The notes under the pieces: model-generated
What the model was told of the DNA's origin: nothing
The model's input: only the letters and a program-made list of their open reading frames with translations
The model's database searches: none
Assembly (NCBI RefSeq): GCF_033343995.1
Contig: NZ_CP137573.1
Coordinates: 7,225,001 to 7,289,000 of the forward strand
Source of the DNA: Streptomyces sp. HUAS YS2
GTDB lineage: Bacteria > Actinomycetota > Actinomycetes > Streptomycetales > Streptomycetaceae
Direction: 5' to 3'
Length of the DNA stretch: 64,000 bases
Program-made: the position numbers and the translations under genes
Shown here: positions 8,741 through 18,108 of the stretch, piece by piece
How positions within the stretch are numbered: position 1 is the first letter of the stretch
How the letters are laid out: every line of letters begins with the position of its first letter

Positions 8741-9352
8741 GTGACACCGAGCCCACGCCAGAGACTCGCCCCCGAAGACCGGCGCCGCCAACTTCTCAGC
8801 ATCGGGGCGCAGTTGTTCGCAGAGCAGCCGTACGACGAGGTCCGCATGGATCACGTGGCGGCGCGCGCCGGGGTGTCCCGCGCGCTCCTGTACCGCTACT
8901 TCCCCAACAAGCGGGACCTCTTCACGGCCGTCTATCGGCAGGCGACCGACCGGCTCATCGACACCGTCCGGCTCGATCCGGCGGCCGGTCTCGAACAGCA
9001 GCTGCGGGACGGGCTCGACGCGCACTTCGACTACTTCACGGCCAACCGTCACGCCGTGCTGGCCGCCAACCGGGTCCTCGCGGGCGACGCCACGATCCAG
9101 GCGATGATGGCCGACGAGCTGGAGGTGATGTGCGAGCGCCTTCTCGACGGCGGCACGCTCGGGGACGCCCCTAGGGAGGCGGTCGGCGCCGTCGTGATGA
9201 GCTGGCTCGTCTTCGTCCGCGTGCTGTGCGTGGAGTGGCTGCAGCAACCCGTCTTCACCCGCGAGGAGTTGCGGGAGATGTGCGTCGGCTCGCTGCTCGG
9301 CGCACTGCGCCCGCTGACCGGGGAGAGCGGTCGAGCGCTGGGCGATCCGTGA
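8741..9352 (+). CDS. TetR-family transcriptional regulator
   Basis: 203 residues. The helix-turn-helix occupies about residues 15-60 (RRQLLSIGAQLFAEQPYDEV...VAARAGVSRALLYRYFPNKRDLF), the standard TetR N-terminus; the C-terminal ligand domain shows no recognisable subfamily signature. GTG at 8741 lies 6 nt downstream of TAAGCT with no Shine-Dalgarno sequence, consistent with a leaderless transcript. Self-regulation is likely because an operator copy overlaps that -10. The effector is unknown. Confidence 0.88.
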   Translation: MTPSPRQRLAPEDRRRQLLSIGAQLFAEQPYDEVRMDHVAARAGVSRALLYRYFPNKRDLFTAVYRQATDRLIDTVRLDPAAGLEQQLRDGLDAHFDYFTANRHAVLAANRVLAGDATIQAMMADELEVMCERLLDGGTLGDAPREAVGAVVMSWLVFVRVLCVEWLQQPVFTREELREMCVGSLLGALRPLTGESGRALGDP

Positions 9353-9412
9353 CATCACCGGGCCCGGATCCCGAACCTGGACCGGACGTCGAGCAGCCTC
9401 GGCGAGGCGCCA

Positions 9413-9937
9413 TCAGGACGGCGTCAGCTGCCACCTGATCTCTCCGTCGTGCCAGTGGTCGGTCGGAGCGAGGCCGGCCCTGGTCGCCACGGTGGCGGAC
9501 GCCTTGTGGTCCGGGTGGATGTGGGCGGTGATCGTGTGCACGTTCCGGGTCGCGAGCCAGGCGACCAGTCCTCTCGCCGCCTCCGTTGCTACGCCACGGT
9601 GCTGCCAGGCGGTTCCCACCACCCAGGCGACCTCCGCCGCGCTCCCGCGGTCGTCGGTCGTGACGGTGGCCTGGACCGTGCCGGCGAGATCGCCCGTCGC
9701 ACGGAACCGGACGACCCAGTTGCACCAGGTGACGCCGGGGTCGGGCGAGCCGGCGACCAGTCGTTCGTAGCGGCTGCGCAGCGCCCGCGCGGTGGCCGGC
9801 TCGCCGCCGATGAACGTGTGCAGGTCCGGGTCGGCGAGGACGGAGGCCATCTCCTCGGCTTGCTCGACACGGAGCGGCAACAGCGTCAGCCGCTCGGTGC
9901 GGATGGTTTCGGCGTCCAGGACGGTCAAGTCGGTCAC
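9413..9937 (-). CDS. GNAT-family N-acetyltransferase
   Basis: 174 residues. It begins ETIRTERLTLLPLR and carries EVAWVVGTAWQHRGVATEAARGLVAWLA, where the Q-H-R-G-V-A-T-E-A segment is the acetyl-CoA pyrophosphate-binding motif A of GNATs, followed by HIHPDHKASATVATRAGL (motif B). This is the RimJ/RimL-like subgroup that acetylates amines on proteins or small molecules; the substrate is unknown. GTG at 9937 has GGGGAA close upstream; the longer frame is not supported. It converges with tetR. Confidence 0.82.
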   Translation of the reverse strand: MTDLTVLDAETIRTERLTLLPLRVEQAEEMASVLADPDLHTFIGGEPATARALRSRYERLVAGSPDPGVTWCNWVVRFRATGDLAGTVQATVTTDDRGSAAEVAWVVGTAWQHRGVATEAARGLVAWLATRNVHTITAHIHPDHKASATVATRAGLAPTDHWHDGEIRWQLTPS

Positions 9938-10120
9938 GCTTCCCCGGTGGTCGGATGTCGGGATGCATGGTCGCACGCGTCCCGCGTGGGTTCGAGGGCT
10001 CGGTCCGCACTCGACCGGCCGGTGATCACGGGTTAGGGTCCCGAGACGTATCGGAGGATCACCGCAGGTGGGGGACATGGCTGACGGCAGCGACGCGCTT
10101 CCGAAGGGAGCGGCGGGTGT

Positions 10121-10747
10121 GTGGGGCAGGTCGTCGCCGCGCTGATCCTGGTGCCCGCGCTCTGTGTCGGGCTCTGGGCCCTGGGGGAGACCGGAACGCC
10201 GACGAGCGTACCGACCCCCGCTGCCGCGTGCCCGGAGGGGAAGCCGGCCCGGACGGACCCTCCGCGGGTCTCCGAGGCGCAACTGTGCGATCTGCTGAAG
10301 CGACCCGACCTCGCCCAACTCCTGGGCACACCCTCGGAGACCCCCAAGAGTGCCGGCGGCCGCGACGGCTCCATCGGCCGTCCTTCCGGGCGGGTCGACT
10401 TCGAGACGTACACCGTGACCCTCTCGGCCGGCTACGACGGCCTCCCGGTGACCGAGTCCGTCGCGTTCCTGGGGAAGGACGCACAGGAGCGGACCGTCCT
10501 CGGCCACCCGGCGGTGCTCTCCTCGGACTACACCTTGAGCATCAGCTTCCGTCTCGACGGCAGCGATGCCACGAGCGGTCCCGGCGTCCCCGTCCGCACG
10601 CTCACCGTGGCCCGGGACCCGAAGGACGGCGGTGACTCCTTCGAGCTGAGCCTGTGGCGGGCGAACGGCGGGGTGCCGGACGACGCGGTGCTGCTCCGCG
10701 TCGCCGAGAAGGTGCTGCCGACGATCCCGGGGTGGGAGGCGGCGTGA
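10121..10747 (+). CDS. Membrane-anchored or secreted protein, DUF6215-like
   Basis: 208 residues. An N-terminal hydrophobic helix (VVAALILVPALCVGLWALG) is followed by an extracytoplasmic domain of mixed beta structure with two cysteines (ACPEGK, QLCDLLK). The order of motifs (cysteine pair, then RVDFETYTVTLSAGYDGLPV and GHPAVLSSDYT) resembles the streptomycete DUF6215 family. AAGGGAG lies 10 nt before the GTG. It converges with the beta-helix gene with only a 9-bp gap. No function can be inferred. Confidence 0.55.
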   Translation: MGQVVAALILVPALCVGLWALGETGTPTSVPTPAAACPEGKPARTDPPRVSEAQLCDLLKRPDLAQLLGTPSETPKSAGGRDGSIGRPSGRVDFETYTVTLSAGYDGLPVTESVAFLGKDAQERTVLGHPAVLSSDYTLSISFRLDGSDATSGPGVPVRTLTVARDPKDGGDSFELSLWRANGGVPDDAVLLRVAEKVLPTIPGWEAA

Positions 10748-10756
10748 CGGTGACGC

Positions 10757-12265
10757 TTACAGACCCGGCCCGTTGTACGCGCCGCGGTGCGGCTTGGTCG
10801 TCGCGGACACCGGGTTCCCCCAGTAGTCGCGGCCTCCGTTGCCGCTGATCACGGATCCGTTGTTCAGGCCGGGGGACGTGGACCGCAGCTTGTACCCGTC
10901 GACGGAGTGGATCGTTTCGCCGCCGGTGCCGGGGTTCACGAACTGCGGGTCGCCCACGATGCCGTTGGCGGTCGGCCGCGGGACGCCCTGGAAGACGTTC
11001 CACCACCACTGGATCCCGGGGCCCGTGGGCAGTCGGGAGTCGCTGGTCCCCACCCAGATGTTGTTCTCGACGACGCTCTCCTCGGGGAGCGTGATGCTGA
11101 ACTTCCGGTCCGTGCAGTAGATGACGTTGTTGTACATGCGCAGTGCGGACCGGCCTGCGCTGACACTGCTCATGCGGCAGTCGTTCTCCGAGATGTTGTA
11201 CCGGATGATCTGCTGGGCGCCGCCGATGGTGCCGCACCCGTCGCAGTCGAGGAAGAAGCCGCCGATGTTGTCGCGGCTGAAGTTGTACTGGATCGTGCAG
11301 GTGCCGGTGTTGCCCCAGTCGCAGTCGAAGGCCTGGCTGTCGGCCACGGACATCCGCGTGATGCCGTACACGGCGTTCTTCTGGATGGTCGGGTTGTGGT
11401 CGCCCAGTACCCATATGCCGGCGAAGTTGCCACCGGAGAACGGGTAGACGCCGTTGCCCACGCCGGACGCGTTGTTGTACTGGATCAGGGGCGCGTCGGC
11501 GTAGCTGACGATGATGCCGTCGCCGCCGACGTCCTTGACGACGTTGTGCTCGATGAGGACCCCGGAGCCCTTGACCGCCATGGCGCCGACGCGGACCTTG
11601 ATGCCGCCGCCACCTGTGTTGCTGATCTGGTTGTCGTGGACGCGGATGTCGTTGAGGGTCGAGTTCGTGCCGCTCGCGCCGGTGACGATGCCCGCGGACT
11701 GGACGAAGTCCTCGGTGGTCGGGCTGTTCTTGTTCGTCTGGCCCGCCACACGGTCGATGACGAGGCCGCCGATGTCGAAGCCGCGGTGCGCCGTGCCGTC
11801 CGTGGCCGAGATCCGCAGACCCGTGCGCCGGGCGAGCGAGGACGCCGGGTTGGTGAGCTTGAGGTTGCTGATCCGCCAATGGTCCTGATTGGTCAGGGAG
11901 ACGGCACTCGGGGCGCCGGCCCCGTCGATCACGGGCAGGGCGCCGATGCCGTAGTTGGTGAGGGTGATGGGGGCGGCGGCGGTGCCGCTGCCCTTGGGGG
12001 CGAGTGAGCCGGTGCACGTGGTGCCCGAGGCCAACGCGAGCGTGTCACCGGGGGAGTACGTCTTCCCGTTCGCCTGGCCGATGGTGTTGAACGGCGAGGC
12101 CTGGCTGCCGTCGCCGGCGGCCGGGCGTGAGCAGTCCACGTAGGTGGTGCTCGCCGCGGCCGAGGCGGGCAGGTCGGTCAGCGCGACGGTGGCGGTGAGG
12201 ACAAGGGCGGCGCCGACGAGCCCGCGGCCGATCGCCCGGTGACCCGGGGGTGCTCCGATGGACAT
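10757..12265 (-). CDS. Secreted right-handed parallel beta-helix protein
   Basis: 502 residues. A Sec signal peptide (positively charged start, hydrophobic GLVGAALVLTATVALTDLPASA, cleavage near ASA-AAS) precedes a repetitive beta-helix with many N-rich turns (IRVHDNQISNTGGGG, IEHNVVKDVGGDG, IQYNNASGVGNG). This fold is typical of pectate-lyase-like and polysaccharide-degrading enzymes or surface proteins. No catalytic set specific to one lyase family was recognised. AGAAGGG lies about 9 nt before ATG 12265. A 15-bp palindrome 80 bp upstream may regulate it. Confidence 0.75.
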   Translation of the reverse strand: MSIGAPPGHRAIGRGLVGAALVLTATVALTDLPASAAASTTYVDCSRPAAGDGSQASPFNTIGQANGKTYSPGDTLALASGTTCTGSLAPKGSGTAAAPITLTNYGIGALPVIDGAGAPSAVSLTNQDHWRISNLKLTNPASSLARRTGLRISATDGTAHRGFDIGGLVIDRVAGQTNKNSPTTEDFVQSAGIVTGASGTNSTLNDIRVHDNQISNTGGGGIKVRVGAMAVKGSGVLIEHNVVKDVGGDGIIVSYADAPLIQYNNASGVGNGVYPFSGGNFAGIWVLGDHNPTIQKNAVYGITRMSVADSQAFDCDWGNTGTCTIQYNFSRDNIGGFFLDCDGCGTIGGAQQIIRYNISENDCRMSSVSAGRSALRMYNNVIYCTDRKFSITLPEESVVENNIWVGTSDSRLPTGPGIQWWWNVFQGVPRPTANGIVGDPQFVNPGTGGETIHSVDGYKLRSTSPGLNNGSVISGNGGRDYWGNPVSATTKPHRGAYNGPGL

Positions 12266-12345
12266 GACGCATCACCCTTCTGGAGGTCTTGTGCCGCCAG
12301 AAGCTAGGTGCGCCTGGTGATCGAGTCAATGCAATCTTGTCGATT

Positions 12346-12360
12346 GATCGAATTTCGATC
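12346..12360. promoter_or_regulatory. Palindrome upstream of the beta-helix gene
   Basis: GATCGAATTTCGATC has perfect 7-bp arms around one base. It lies in an unusually AT-rich patch between the WYL regulator stop and the beta-helix start, where a promoter for the minus-strand beta-helix gene would be expected. Candidate operator; the cognate protein is unknown. Confidence 0.4.
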
Positions 12361-12380
12361 AGCCCTTGGGTGATCGGTCG

Positions 12381-13361
12381 TCATATGAGCGCCTCCGGCG
12401 CATAGCACGCGGCGAGCGCGGTGGCCCGGGCGTGCAGGGAGTCCCGCAACCACTGCGGGGACAGGGCCTCCGCGGCCGCGCCCAGTTGCCACAGGGCCCA
12501 TTCGGCGTGCCTCGGGTCCTGGAAGGTGACCTCCATCCGCAGCCGGCCGTCCGCGTCGGTCTCCTCGGTGAGCACGGCCAGGGCGGTGCCGACCAGCTCG
12601 TCCCGCCGCGCCGGGTCCACCCGCACCCGCACGGTGACCTGGTCGCCGCCGGTCCGGAACCGTCTGCCGCGTTCCTGCCAGGTCCGGTCCAGGTCGACGC
12701 GGTCCGGTCGCTCGGCCGGTTCGTCGAGTTCCTCGGCTGCCAGGACGCGGGACAGCCGGTACGTGCGGTCCGCGCCGTTCCTCGTGGCCAGCAGGTAGCC
12801 CTGGTCGCGCACGGTGACCAGGCCGATCGGGTCCACCGTGCGCCACTCCGGGGTCCGGCCCACCGCCGTGTAGTGGAGACGCAGCTTGCGTCCGGCGAAC
12901 ACCGCGCGCAGGACCGCGGCCATGATCGTGTCGGGTACCTCCTCGGTGACCAGGCGACGCGAGAGGAGGTCGGTCTCCGGCTCGATGAGCAGGCGCTGAG
13001 CCGCGCCGGCCGCGGTGTCCCGATAGCTGTCGGGCAGCGCGTCGACCACCTTGAGCATCGCCGAGGCGAGCGCCGAGCCGAGCCCGAACGCCTGCGCGCC
13101 GCGCCGCGATCCGGCGACCAACAGAGCCAGTGCCTCGTCGTGGTTCAGCCCGGTGAGTTCGGTCCGGAACCCGGGCAGCAGCGCGAAACCGCCGTGCCGG
13201 CCGCGCTCCGCGTAGACCGGGACACCGGCCGCCGACAGCGCGTCGATGTCGCGCAGCACGGTGCGGGTGGACACCTCCAGCTCGCGGGCCAGCGTGGCCG
13301 CGGAGAGCCGGCCGTGCTGCCGCAGCAGCAGTACCAGGGAGACCAGCCGATCCGCGCGCAT
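12381..13361 (-). CDS. WYL-domain (YafY-type) transcriptional regulator
   Basis: 326 residues. The N-terminal HTH_11 (MRADRLVSLVLLLRQHGRLSAATLARELEVSTRTVLRDIDAL) is directly followed by the WYL-type region (AGRKLRLHYTAVGRTPEWRTVDPIGLVTVRDQGYLLA) and a C-terminal WCX extension. These proteins respond to small or nucleic-acid ligands. The gene is divergent from ridA, with an inverted repeat between them, so it probably controls ridA and itself. Confidence 0.85.
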   Translation of the reverse strand: MRADRLVSLVLLLRQHGRLSAATLARELEVSTRTVLRDIDALSAAGVPVYAERGRHGGFALLPGFRTELTGLNHDEALALLVAGSRRGAQAFGLGSALASAMLKVVDALPDSYRDTAAGAAQRLLIEPETDLLSRRLVTEEVPDTIMAAVLRAVFAGRKLRLHYTAVGRTPEWRTVDPIGLVTVRDQGYLLATRNGADRTYRLSRVLAAEELDEPAERPDRVDLDRTWQERGRRFRTGGDQVTVRVRVDPARRDELVGTALAVLTEETDADGRLRMEVTFQDPRHAEWALWQLGAAAEALSPQWLRDSLHARATALAACYAPEALI

Positions 13362-13381
13362 CGAAGAACGCTAACCGAATA

Positions 13382-13400
13382 CATGACACACCGTGTCGTG
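13382..13400. promoter_or_regulatory. Inverted repeat between the WYL regulator and ridA
   Basis: CATGACAC-ACC-GTGTCGTG: 8-bp arms with one mismatch and a 3-nt spacer, in the 102-bp divergent intergenic region. Likely operator for the WYL regulator. Confidence 0.5.
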
Positions 13401-13463
13401 AATCGTTGCGAGGCTTCAGCACGGCACAGCACACAGATCCATCGCACACGAGAGGTGACCCGC

Positions 13464-13871
13464 ATGACGCACACGCACACCCTGGTCAACCCGGACGCTC
13501 TGCACGACCCGGTCCCGTTCGGCTACAGCCACACCGCCGCCGTGCCCGCGGGCACGGAACTGGTCCTGATCGCGGGTCAGTACGGATCGGGCCCGGACGG
13601 CGCGGTCGTCTCGGCCGACTTCGCCGAGCAGGTGAAGCGGACGTTCGACAACATCGGCGTCGCCCTCGCCGCCCACGGGCTCGACCTGAGCCACGTCGTC
13701 CAGCTCAGGACGTACGTCGTGAACCACGACGTCACCAAGCTCGGCCCGATCGCCGGCGCCGTCCACGAGCGCTGGGGTTCCGCACCGCCCACCCAGACCC
13801 TCATCGGCGTCGCCGCCCTGGCCGCGCCCGACGTGCTCTTCGAGGTCGAGGCCCTCGCCGCCCGGCCGTGA
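13464..13871 (+). CDS. RidA/YjgF-family protein
   Basis: 135 residues, the family's usual length. VLIAGQYG, then FDNIGVALAAHGLDLSHVVQLRTYVVNHD and the C-terminal PTQTLIGVAALAAPDVLFEVEALA match the RidA/YjgF fold. The Arg of the deaminase site (Arg105 in E. coli RidA) is replaced in the corresponding TLIGV segment, so classical imine deaminase activity is doubtful. GAGGTGA precedes the ATG. Its promoter region faces the WYL regulator. Confidence 0.82.
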   Translation: MTHTHTLVNPDALHDPVPFGYSHTAAVPAGTELVLIAGQYGSGPDGAVVSADFAEQVKRTFDNIGVALAAHGLDLSHVVQLRTYVVNHDVTKLGPIAGAVHERWGSAPPTQTLIGVAALAAPDVLFEVEALAARP

Positions 13872-13881
13872 GCCGCCGCCG

Positions 13882-15444
13882 CTAGAGCCCCGCGACCTTG
13901 GAGCTCGCCGAGAGTTCGTAGACCAGGGTGATCGTGCGGCGGCCGCCCGGTGCGAGGGGGACGTTCCAGCGGGCGATCCCCTCGGTGTCGAGGGAGTCCG
14001 GCGCGGGGGAGCAGGCTTCCTTGCGTAGGCGGACCTCCACCGCCGAGACCTCGGAGACCGGGATGCGCTCCTGGACGGCGATCATTCGCTCGCCCCGTTC
14101 CCCGGGGGCGGAGAAGCGGGACAGGTTCAGGTGGACCGTGCGGGTGACCACGGTGCGCTGGGTGAGGCCGGTGGTGTCGCGGGACTCCTCGGCGCGCCGG
14201 ATCACCCGGTGGTCGTCGCAGCTGCCGAAGGCGAGCTCGACGGGGGCGCCGGGGGTGGTGAAGTCCAGCGTGCCGCGGCCGGCGAAGCCGCTGCCGCGGA
14301 CCAGGTCCACGGGCCCGGCGAGCAGCGCGTGCCCGGACCGGTTGTCGAACCGCACCACCTGGGTGACCAGCGGGGACAGTTCGGGCGAGCAGGCGTACTC
14401 GCTGCCCGCGGCCGTGCTGAACGCGGAGACCGGCACCCGGTGCGCGCGGCCGTCCGCGGGCACCGAGACCGGTGCCGGGACGCTCAGTACGCGCGCCTCG
14501 CCGCCGTCGTCCACACCCGGCAGCCCGAGCACCGCGGTCGGGCCGAGGTCCGCGATCTCCTCCTCGCGCAGCTCGACCTCGACCGTGCGGCGCTCCTCTG
14601 CCGTGCGGTCCTTGAGCGTCAGCCGGTCCTCGTCCAGTCGCGGCGGGTCGCCGGCCAGCGCCGACCGGGCCGTGGACAGCGTCAGCCGTACGTCCGACCA
14701 GTCCTCGCCGGTGCGCTGCCAGACCATCGCGTCGGTCTCCAGCGTCAGCGACCCCCCGTCGAGCACGGCCCGGTAGGCGGGCCGCCACAGCGCGCACGGG
14801 GTGAGATGGCTCAGGCGCAGCGTGGCCGGCCCGGCGGCCGCCGCCTCCACCGTGAGCTCCACGTGGCCGACCAGCTCGGCCGGTTCCTCCTCGGAGAGGT
14901 CCATGGCCCTCTGGACGTCCCGGAGTTCGACGGCGAGGAGGGACAACCGGGCTTCGACGGCGCGCAGTCGCTCACCGTACTGGTCCCGCTCACCGTCCAC
15001 CCGGTCCAGTTCGCGGGACCAGCGCGAGCGCTCCGACTCCCCGGAGCCGGTGCCCTCGCCGATGTCCCGCAGCAGGTCGGCGGCGAGCCGGCCGAGGGCG
15101 TCGAGGCGGGCGCGCAGTCTGTCCCGCTGCTGCTCCAGCGTCAGTTGCTCCTCTTCGAGGGCGGTCACGCGCCGGCGCACGGCCGAGTCGTCCTCGGCGG
15201 ACGGCCGCGGGTCGCGCGGCGTCCACGTCCGGACGATCCGTACGTCGAGGACGGCCGCCGGGTGTTCGGCGGCCAGCTCGGCGTGGAGCGTACGGTCGAC
15301 GGCCAGCGCGCTGACGGGGCCGAGACGCAGCCGCTGGACCCCGCGCTCCAGGTCGAGCACGACGGAACGCTCGACGTGGGCGCGGTCCTCCAGGCAGGTG
15401 ACGGCGGTGACGGGGAGGGCGATCGGCTTCGGTGCCGTGGACAT
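13882..15444 (-). CDS. DUF4139 (mucoidy-inhibitor-like) protein, shorter paralogue
   Basis: 520 residues. An N-terminal DUF4140-like segment (AVTCLEDRAHVERSVVLDL), a long coiled coil with alternating charges (about residues 85-190) and a C-terminal DUF4139 beta domain (HLTPCALWRPAYRAVL, TGEDWSDVRLTLSTA). Members of this family have no established biochemical role. It lies 6 bp downstream of a second, longer DUF4139 gene on the same strand, so the two are co-transcribed and may form a hetero-oligomer. Confidence 0.8.
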   Translation of the reverse strand: MSTAPKPIALPVTAVTCLEDRAHVERSVVLDLERGVQRLRLGPVSALAVDRTLHAELAAEHPAAVLDVRIVRTWTPRDPRPSAEDDSAVRRRVTALEEEQLTLEQQRDRLRARLDALGRLAADLLRDIGEGTGSGESERSRWSRELDRVDGERDQYGERLRAVEARLSLLAVELRDVQRAMDLSEEEPAELVGHVELTVEAAAAGPATLRLSHLTPCALWRPAYRAVLDGGSLTLETDAMVWQRTGEDWSDVRLTLSTARSALAGDPPRLDEDRLTLKDRTAEERRTVEVELREEEIADLGPTAVLGLPGVDDGGEARVLSVPAPVSVPADGRAHRVPVSAFSTAAGSEYACSPELSPLVTQVVRFDNRSGHALLAGPVDLVRGSGFAGRGTLDFTTPGAPVELAFGSCDDHRVIRRAEESRDTTGLTQRTVVTRTVHLNLSRFSAPGERGERMIAVQERIPVSEVSAVEVRLRKEACSPAPDSLDTEGIARWNVPLAPGGRRTITLVYELSASSKVAGL

Positions 15445-15450
15445 GGTGTG

Positions 15451-17559
15451 TCAGCTCCTGCGGTTGCCGCCGACCAGGGCCTTGCCGGCCGGAATGCGGA
15501 TCTCGTACGCGCCGTCGAGGGCGGTGGTGCCGCCGGAGGGCAGCTCCACCCGCCAGACGCGGGTGCCGGGGGTGTGGTGCTCGGGACCCCTGTCGGGCTC
15601 GGGCGCGGTCCAGTCGGCCCGTTCCTCGATCCGGACGTCCGACTCCGAGGAGACCGGGACCCGTTCGCGGACCTCGACGGTGACCGCCCGCCCGAGCCGG
15701 TTGGCCAGCTCCACGTGGACACGGTGGTCGAGCACGGTGACGTTGTTGCGCAGGCCGGCGGTCGATTCGTTCAGGTGCGTACGGCGGGTGACCCGGATGC
15801 CCTCGGCCGCCCCGAGCCCCACCCGGCGCTCCTGGCCGGGGGCGAGCGTGGGCAGCGCGGCGGTCAGCAGGAACTCGCCGTCGACGGTGACCTCCACCGG
15901 GCCGGCCAGCAGGGCCTGGTCGGTGGCGTTGGAGAGCACCAGCGTCCCGTACACGGTCTGCTCCACAGACGGCACGCAGAGGTACTCGGTGCGCAGACCC
16001 ACCGGGATCTCGCCGACGGTGACGGTGTGCCAGGTGCCGTCCGACGGCACGTCGGCGCGGGCGGCGGCGTCGTAACGGTGGTCGAAGGAGCCGGCGGAGG
16101 TGCGGGGCCGGACCGCGTGGCCGGGCAGCGGTACCGAGGTCACCGCCTCCGCGCGGCGCCGGTACTCGGCCGCCACCGCGTCGGACGGAGCACCCGGGAA
16201 CAAGCGGCCCTTCCGGTTGCGGTGTTCCTCGGGGCCGCTCAGGACGAGCGCGGCGTAGTCGAGCTCGGCGCCGCTCGGCTGCGGCGGACCGACGGGCGGC
16301 GGTGCGGGAGCCGGGGCCGGTACGCCACCGGGTGCCGCGGGTGCCGCGGGTGCGGGTGCGGCACCGGGCGCGGAGGGGCGTCCGCCGAAGCCCGGCCGGC
16401 CGGTACGCGCACGCGCCGACCGAGTGGGCGGCGGGCCGCCGGGCGGCGGGCCGGCGAAGCCCTGGGGCGGACCGCCGTACGCGCCTCCGGGCGCCGGGAC
16501 GGCGGCGGGCGGCGGGGGCGGCTGGGGCAGCGGCGCGGCGACGGCCACGGCGTCCTCGGCCGCGGCGGCCGCTCCGGGCGCGCCGCCGACCGCGCCGATC
16601 GCGCGCAGGCCGGGCGGGGTGGGGCGGGGCCCGGCCGAGGCGTACCCGGTGAAGAGGTCGGCCAGCCCGGCCGGTGGCTCGCGCCAGCCCGACGGCTGCG
16701 GGGCCGCCTGGCGGCGTCCGATGCGGACCGAGCGGAGCCTCGGCAGGTCCGTGCGGCGCCGGAGGTCGGCGGTGGCCAGGGCGATGCGCACGCCGGTCCA
16801 GTCCTCGCCGGTGCGCTGGGCGACCGAGGCGCGCAGCACCAGGCGGCCGGCGTCGTCGTTCTGACGGGCGGTGAGGCGGTAGGTGGGCACCCAGACGGCG
16901 CCCGGCACGCCGTACTCCAGCTCCAGCTCGACCTCGGCGGCACCGCCGTCGGCGCCGGCGAGGGTGAGGACGGCGCAGTACGTCGTCTCCACGTGCGTCG
17001 CCGGAGCGTCGGTCGAGGCGCGGTCGAGCCGGTCGGCGGCGACCTCGAGTTCGTGCTCGGCGAGGCGCAGCGCCTCCTCCAGCTCGACGAGCCGCGCGTG
17101 CAGTCCGGTCAGCCGCTCGTCGACGAAGTCGGCGAGTTCCAGCCACGCGTCGACGGCGGTGCGGCGGTGCGGGTCGTCGCGCTTGCGGGCCGGCGGCACC
17201 GGATGCAGGCCCTTGATCTCGTCGATCAGACGCAGTTGGCGGTTCCGGCGCCCCTCGGCCGCCTCGTAGACGTCCTGCAGTCGCGCCACCTCCTCGCGCA
17301 GCGCGTCCGGCGCGCCGCTGTCGAGCGGCTCCGCCTCGACCTCCACCCGGGCCTCGGTGACACGTACCCCCGAGTCGCCGAGGACCCGGGCCCGCAGCGA
17401 ACCCGGGTCGAGCGAACGCGGCAGTCCCGTCACCCGTACCCGGCCGTCCGACGGCACACCGCCCCGGGCCAGCCGCCGGCAGAGCGCACCCTGCGCGTAC
17501 ACCACGACCGCGTCGAGGGCCGAACCCCATCGCCCCGCCGGTTCCGTCCCAGCCGTCAT
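15451..17559 (-). CDS. DUF4139 protein, longer paralogue with a Pro/Gly-rich insert
   Basis: 702 residues. DUF4140-like start (VVVYAQGALCRRLARG), coiled coil at about 85-185, the DUF4139 core (GAVWVPTYRLTARQ, TGEDWTGVRIALATADLRRRTDLPRL), then a ~150-residue low-complexity insert of Pro/Gly/Ala (for example QPPPPPAAVP) before the remaining beta domain. The insert explains the extra length relative to its neighbour. ATG at 17559 follows short non-coding DNA facing the divergent MmcQ gene. It is first in the two-gene operon. Function unknown. Confidence 0.78.
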   Translation of the reverse strand: MTAGTEPAGRWGSALDAVVVYAQGALCRRLARGGVPSDGRVRVTGLPRSLDPGSLRARVLGDSGVRVTEARVEVEAEPLDSGAPDALREEVARLQDVYEAAEGRRNRQLRLIDEIKGLHPVPPARKRDDPHRRTAVDAWLELADFVDERLTGLHARLVELEEALRLAEHELEVAADRLDRASTDAPATHVETTYCAVLTLAGADGGAAEVELELEYGVPGAVWVPTYRLTARQNDDAGRLVLRASVAQRTGEDWTGVRIALATADLRRRTDLPRLRSVRIGRRQAAPQPSGWREPPAGLADLFTGYASAGPRPTPPGLRAIGAVGGAPGAAAAAEDAVAVAAPLPQPPPPPAAVPAPGGAYGGPPQGFAGPPPGGPPPTRSARARTGRPGFGGRPSAPGAAPAPAAPAAPGGVPAPAPAPPPVGPPQPSGAELDYAALVLSGPEEHRNRKGRLFPGAPSDAVAAEYRRRAEAVTSVPLPGHAVRPRTSAGSFDHRYDAAARADVPSDGTWHTVTVGEIPVGLRTEYLCVPSVEQTVYGTLVLSNATDQALLAGPVEVTVDGEFLLTAALPTLAPGQERRVGLGAAEGIRVTRRTHLNESTAGLRNNVTVLDHRVHVELANRLGRAVTVEVRERVPVSSESDVRIEERADWTAPEPDRGPEHHTPGTRVWRVELPSGGTTALDGAYEIRIPAGKALVGGNRRS

Positions 17560-17664
17560 CTCCGCAGCCCCCCGCTTCGTCCGTACTGGGCGGAAGCCTA
17601 CGCCGGTACGGTCCTGCTGTCCGTGTCGCATCCCGATGTCAGCGGCCCGTCGTACCGTCGGGGC

Positions 17665-18018
17665 ATGAGCTCGTCCGAAGAAGTCCGTGAACTCGCCCTC
17701 TCCCTGCCGGAGACGACCGAGAAGGTGGCCTGGTCCATGCCGACGTTCCGGGTCGCCGGGAAGATGTTCCTCACCCTGCCCGACGACGAGACGTCGATGG
17801 CCGTCCGCTGCCCGAAGCTGGAGCGGGACGAACTGGTCCTCGCCGAGCCCGCCAAGTTCTGGATCGCGGACCACGAGGCGTCGTTCGCCTGGGTACGCGT
17901 GCGCCTGGCCGCCGTCGACGACGCGGACGAACTCCGGGCGATCGTCGTCGACTCGTGGTCCCAGGCGGCGCCGCCGAGACTTCTCAAGGCTCACCCCGGT
18001 CTCGTCCCCCCGGAGTAG
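17665..18018 (+). CDS. MmcQ/YjbR family DNA-binding-fold protein
   Basis: 117 residues. It starts SSSEEVRELALSLPETTEKVAWSMPTFRVAGKMFLTL and contains a CPKLERDELVL-type beta hairpin, the standard MmcQ/YjbR (DUF419, CyaY-like fold) layout. The family is described as DNA-binding-like but without a firm role. The ATG lies 6 nt after TACCGT (17653-17658) with no Shine-Dalgarno sequence, so it is probably leaderless. Confidence 0.8.
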   Translation: MSSSEEVRELALSLPETTEKVAWSMPTFRVAGKMFLTLPDDETSMAVRCPKLERDELVLAEPAKFWIADHEASFAWVRVRLAAVDDADELRAIVVDSWSQAAPPRLLKAHPGLVPPE

Positions 18019-18108
18019 CGGCGGCGCGGGCCGGCGACCGGCATTCGTTCGGGTGGCCCGAGCGGCGAACGTCTGCCCCGGCCGTCCGTCGTCCCGTAGG
18101 GTCGAGCG

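Noticed and set aside
14131..18018. 1295-residue plus-strand open frame
   Set aside because: Antisense to the two DUF4139 genes; only the last 117 residues (17665-18018, MmcQ) are real.
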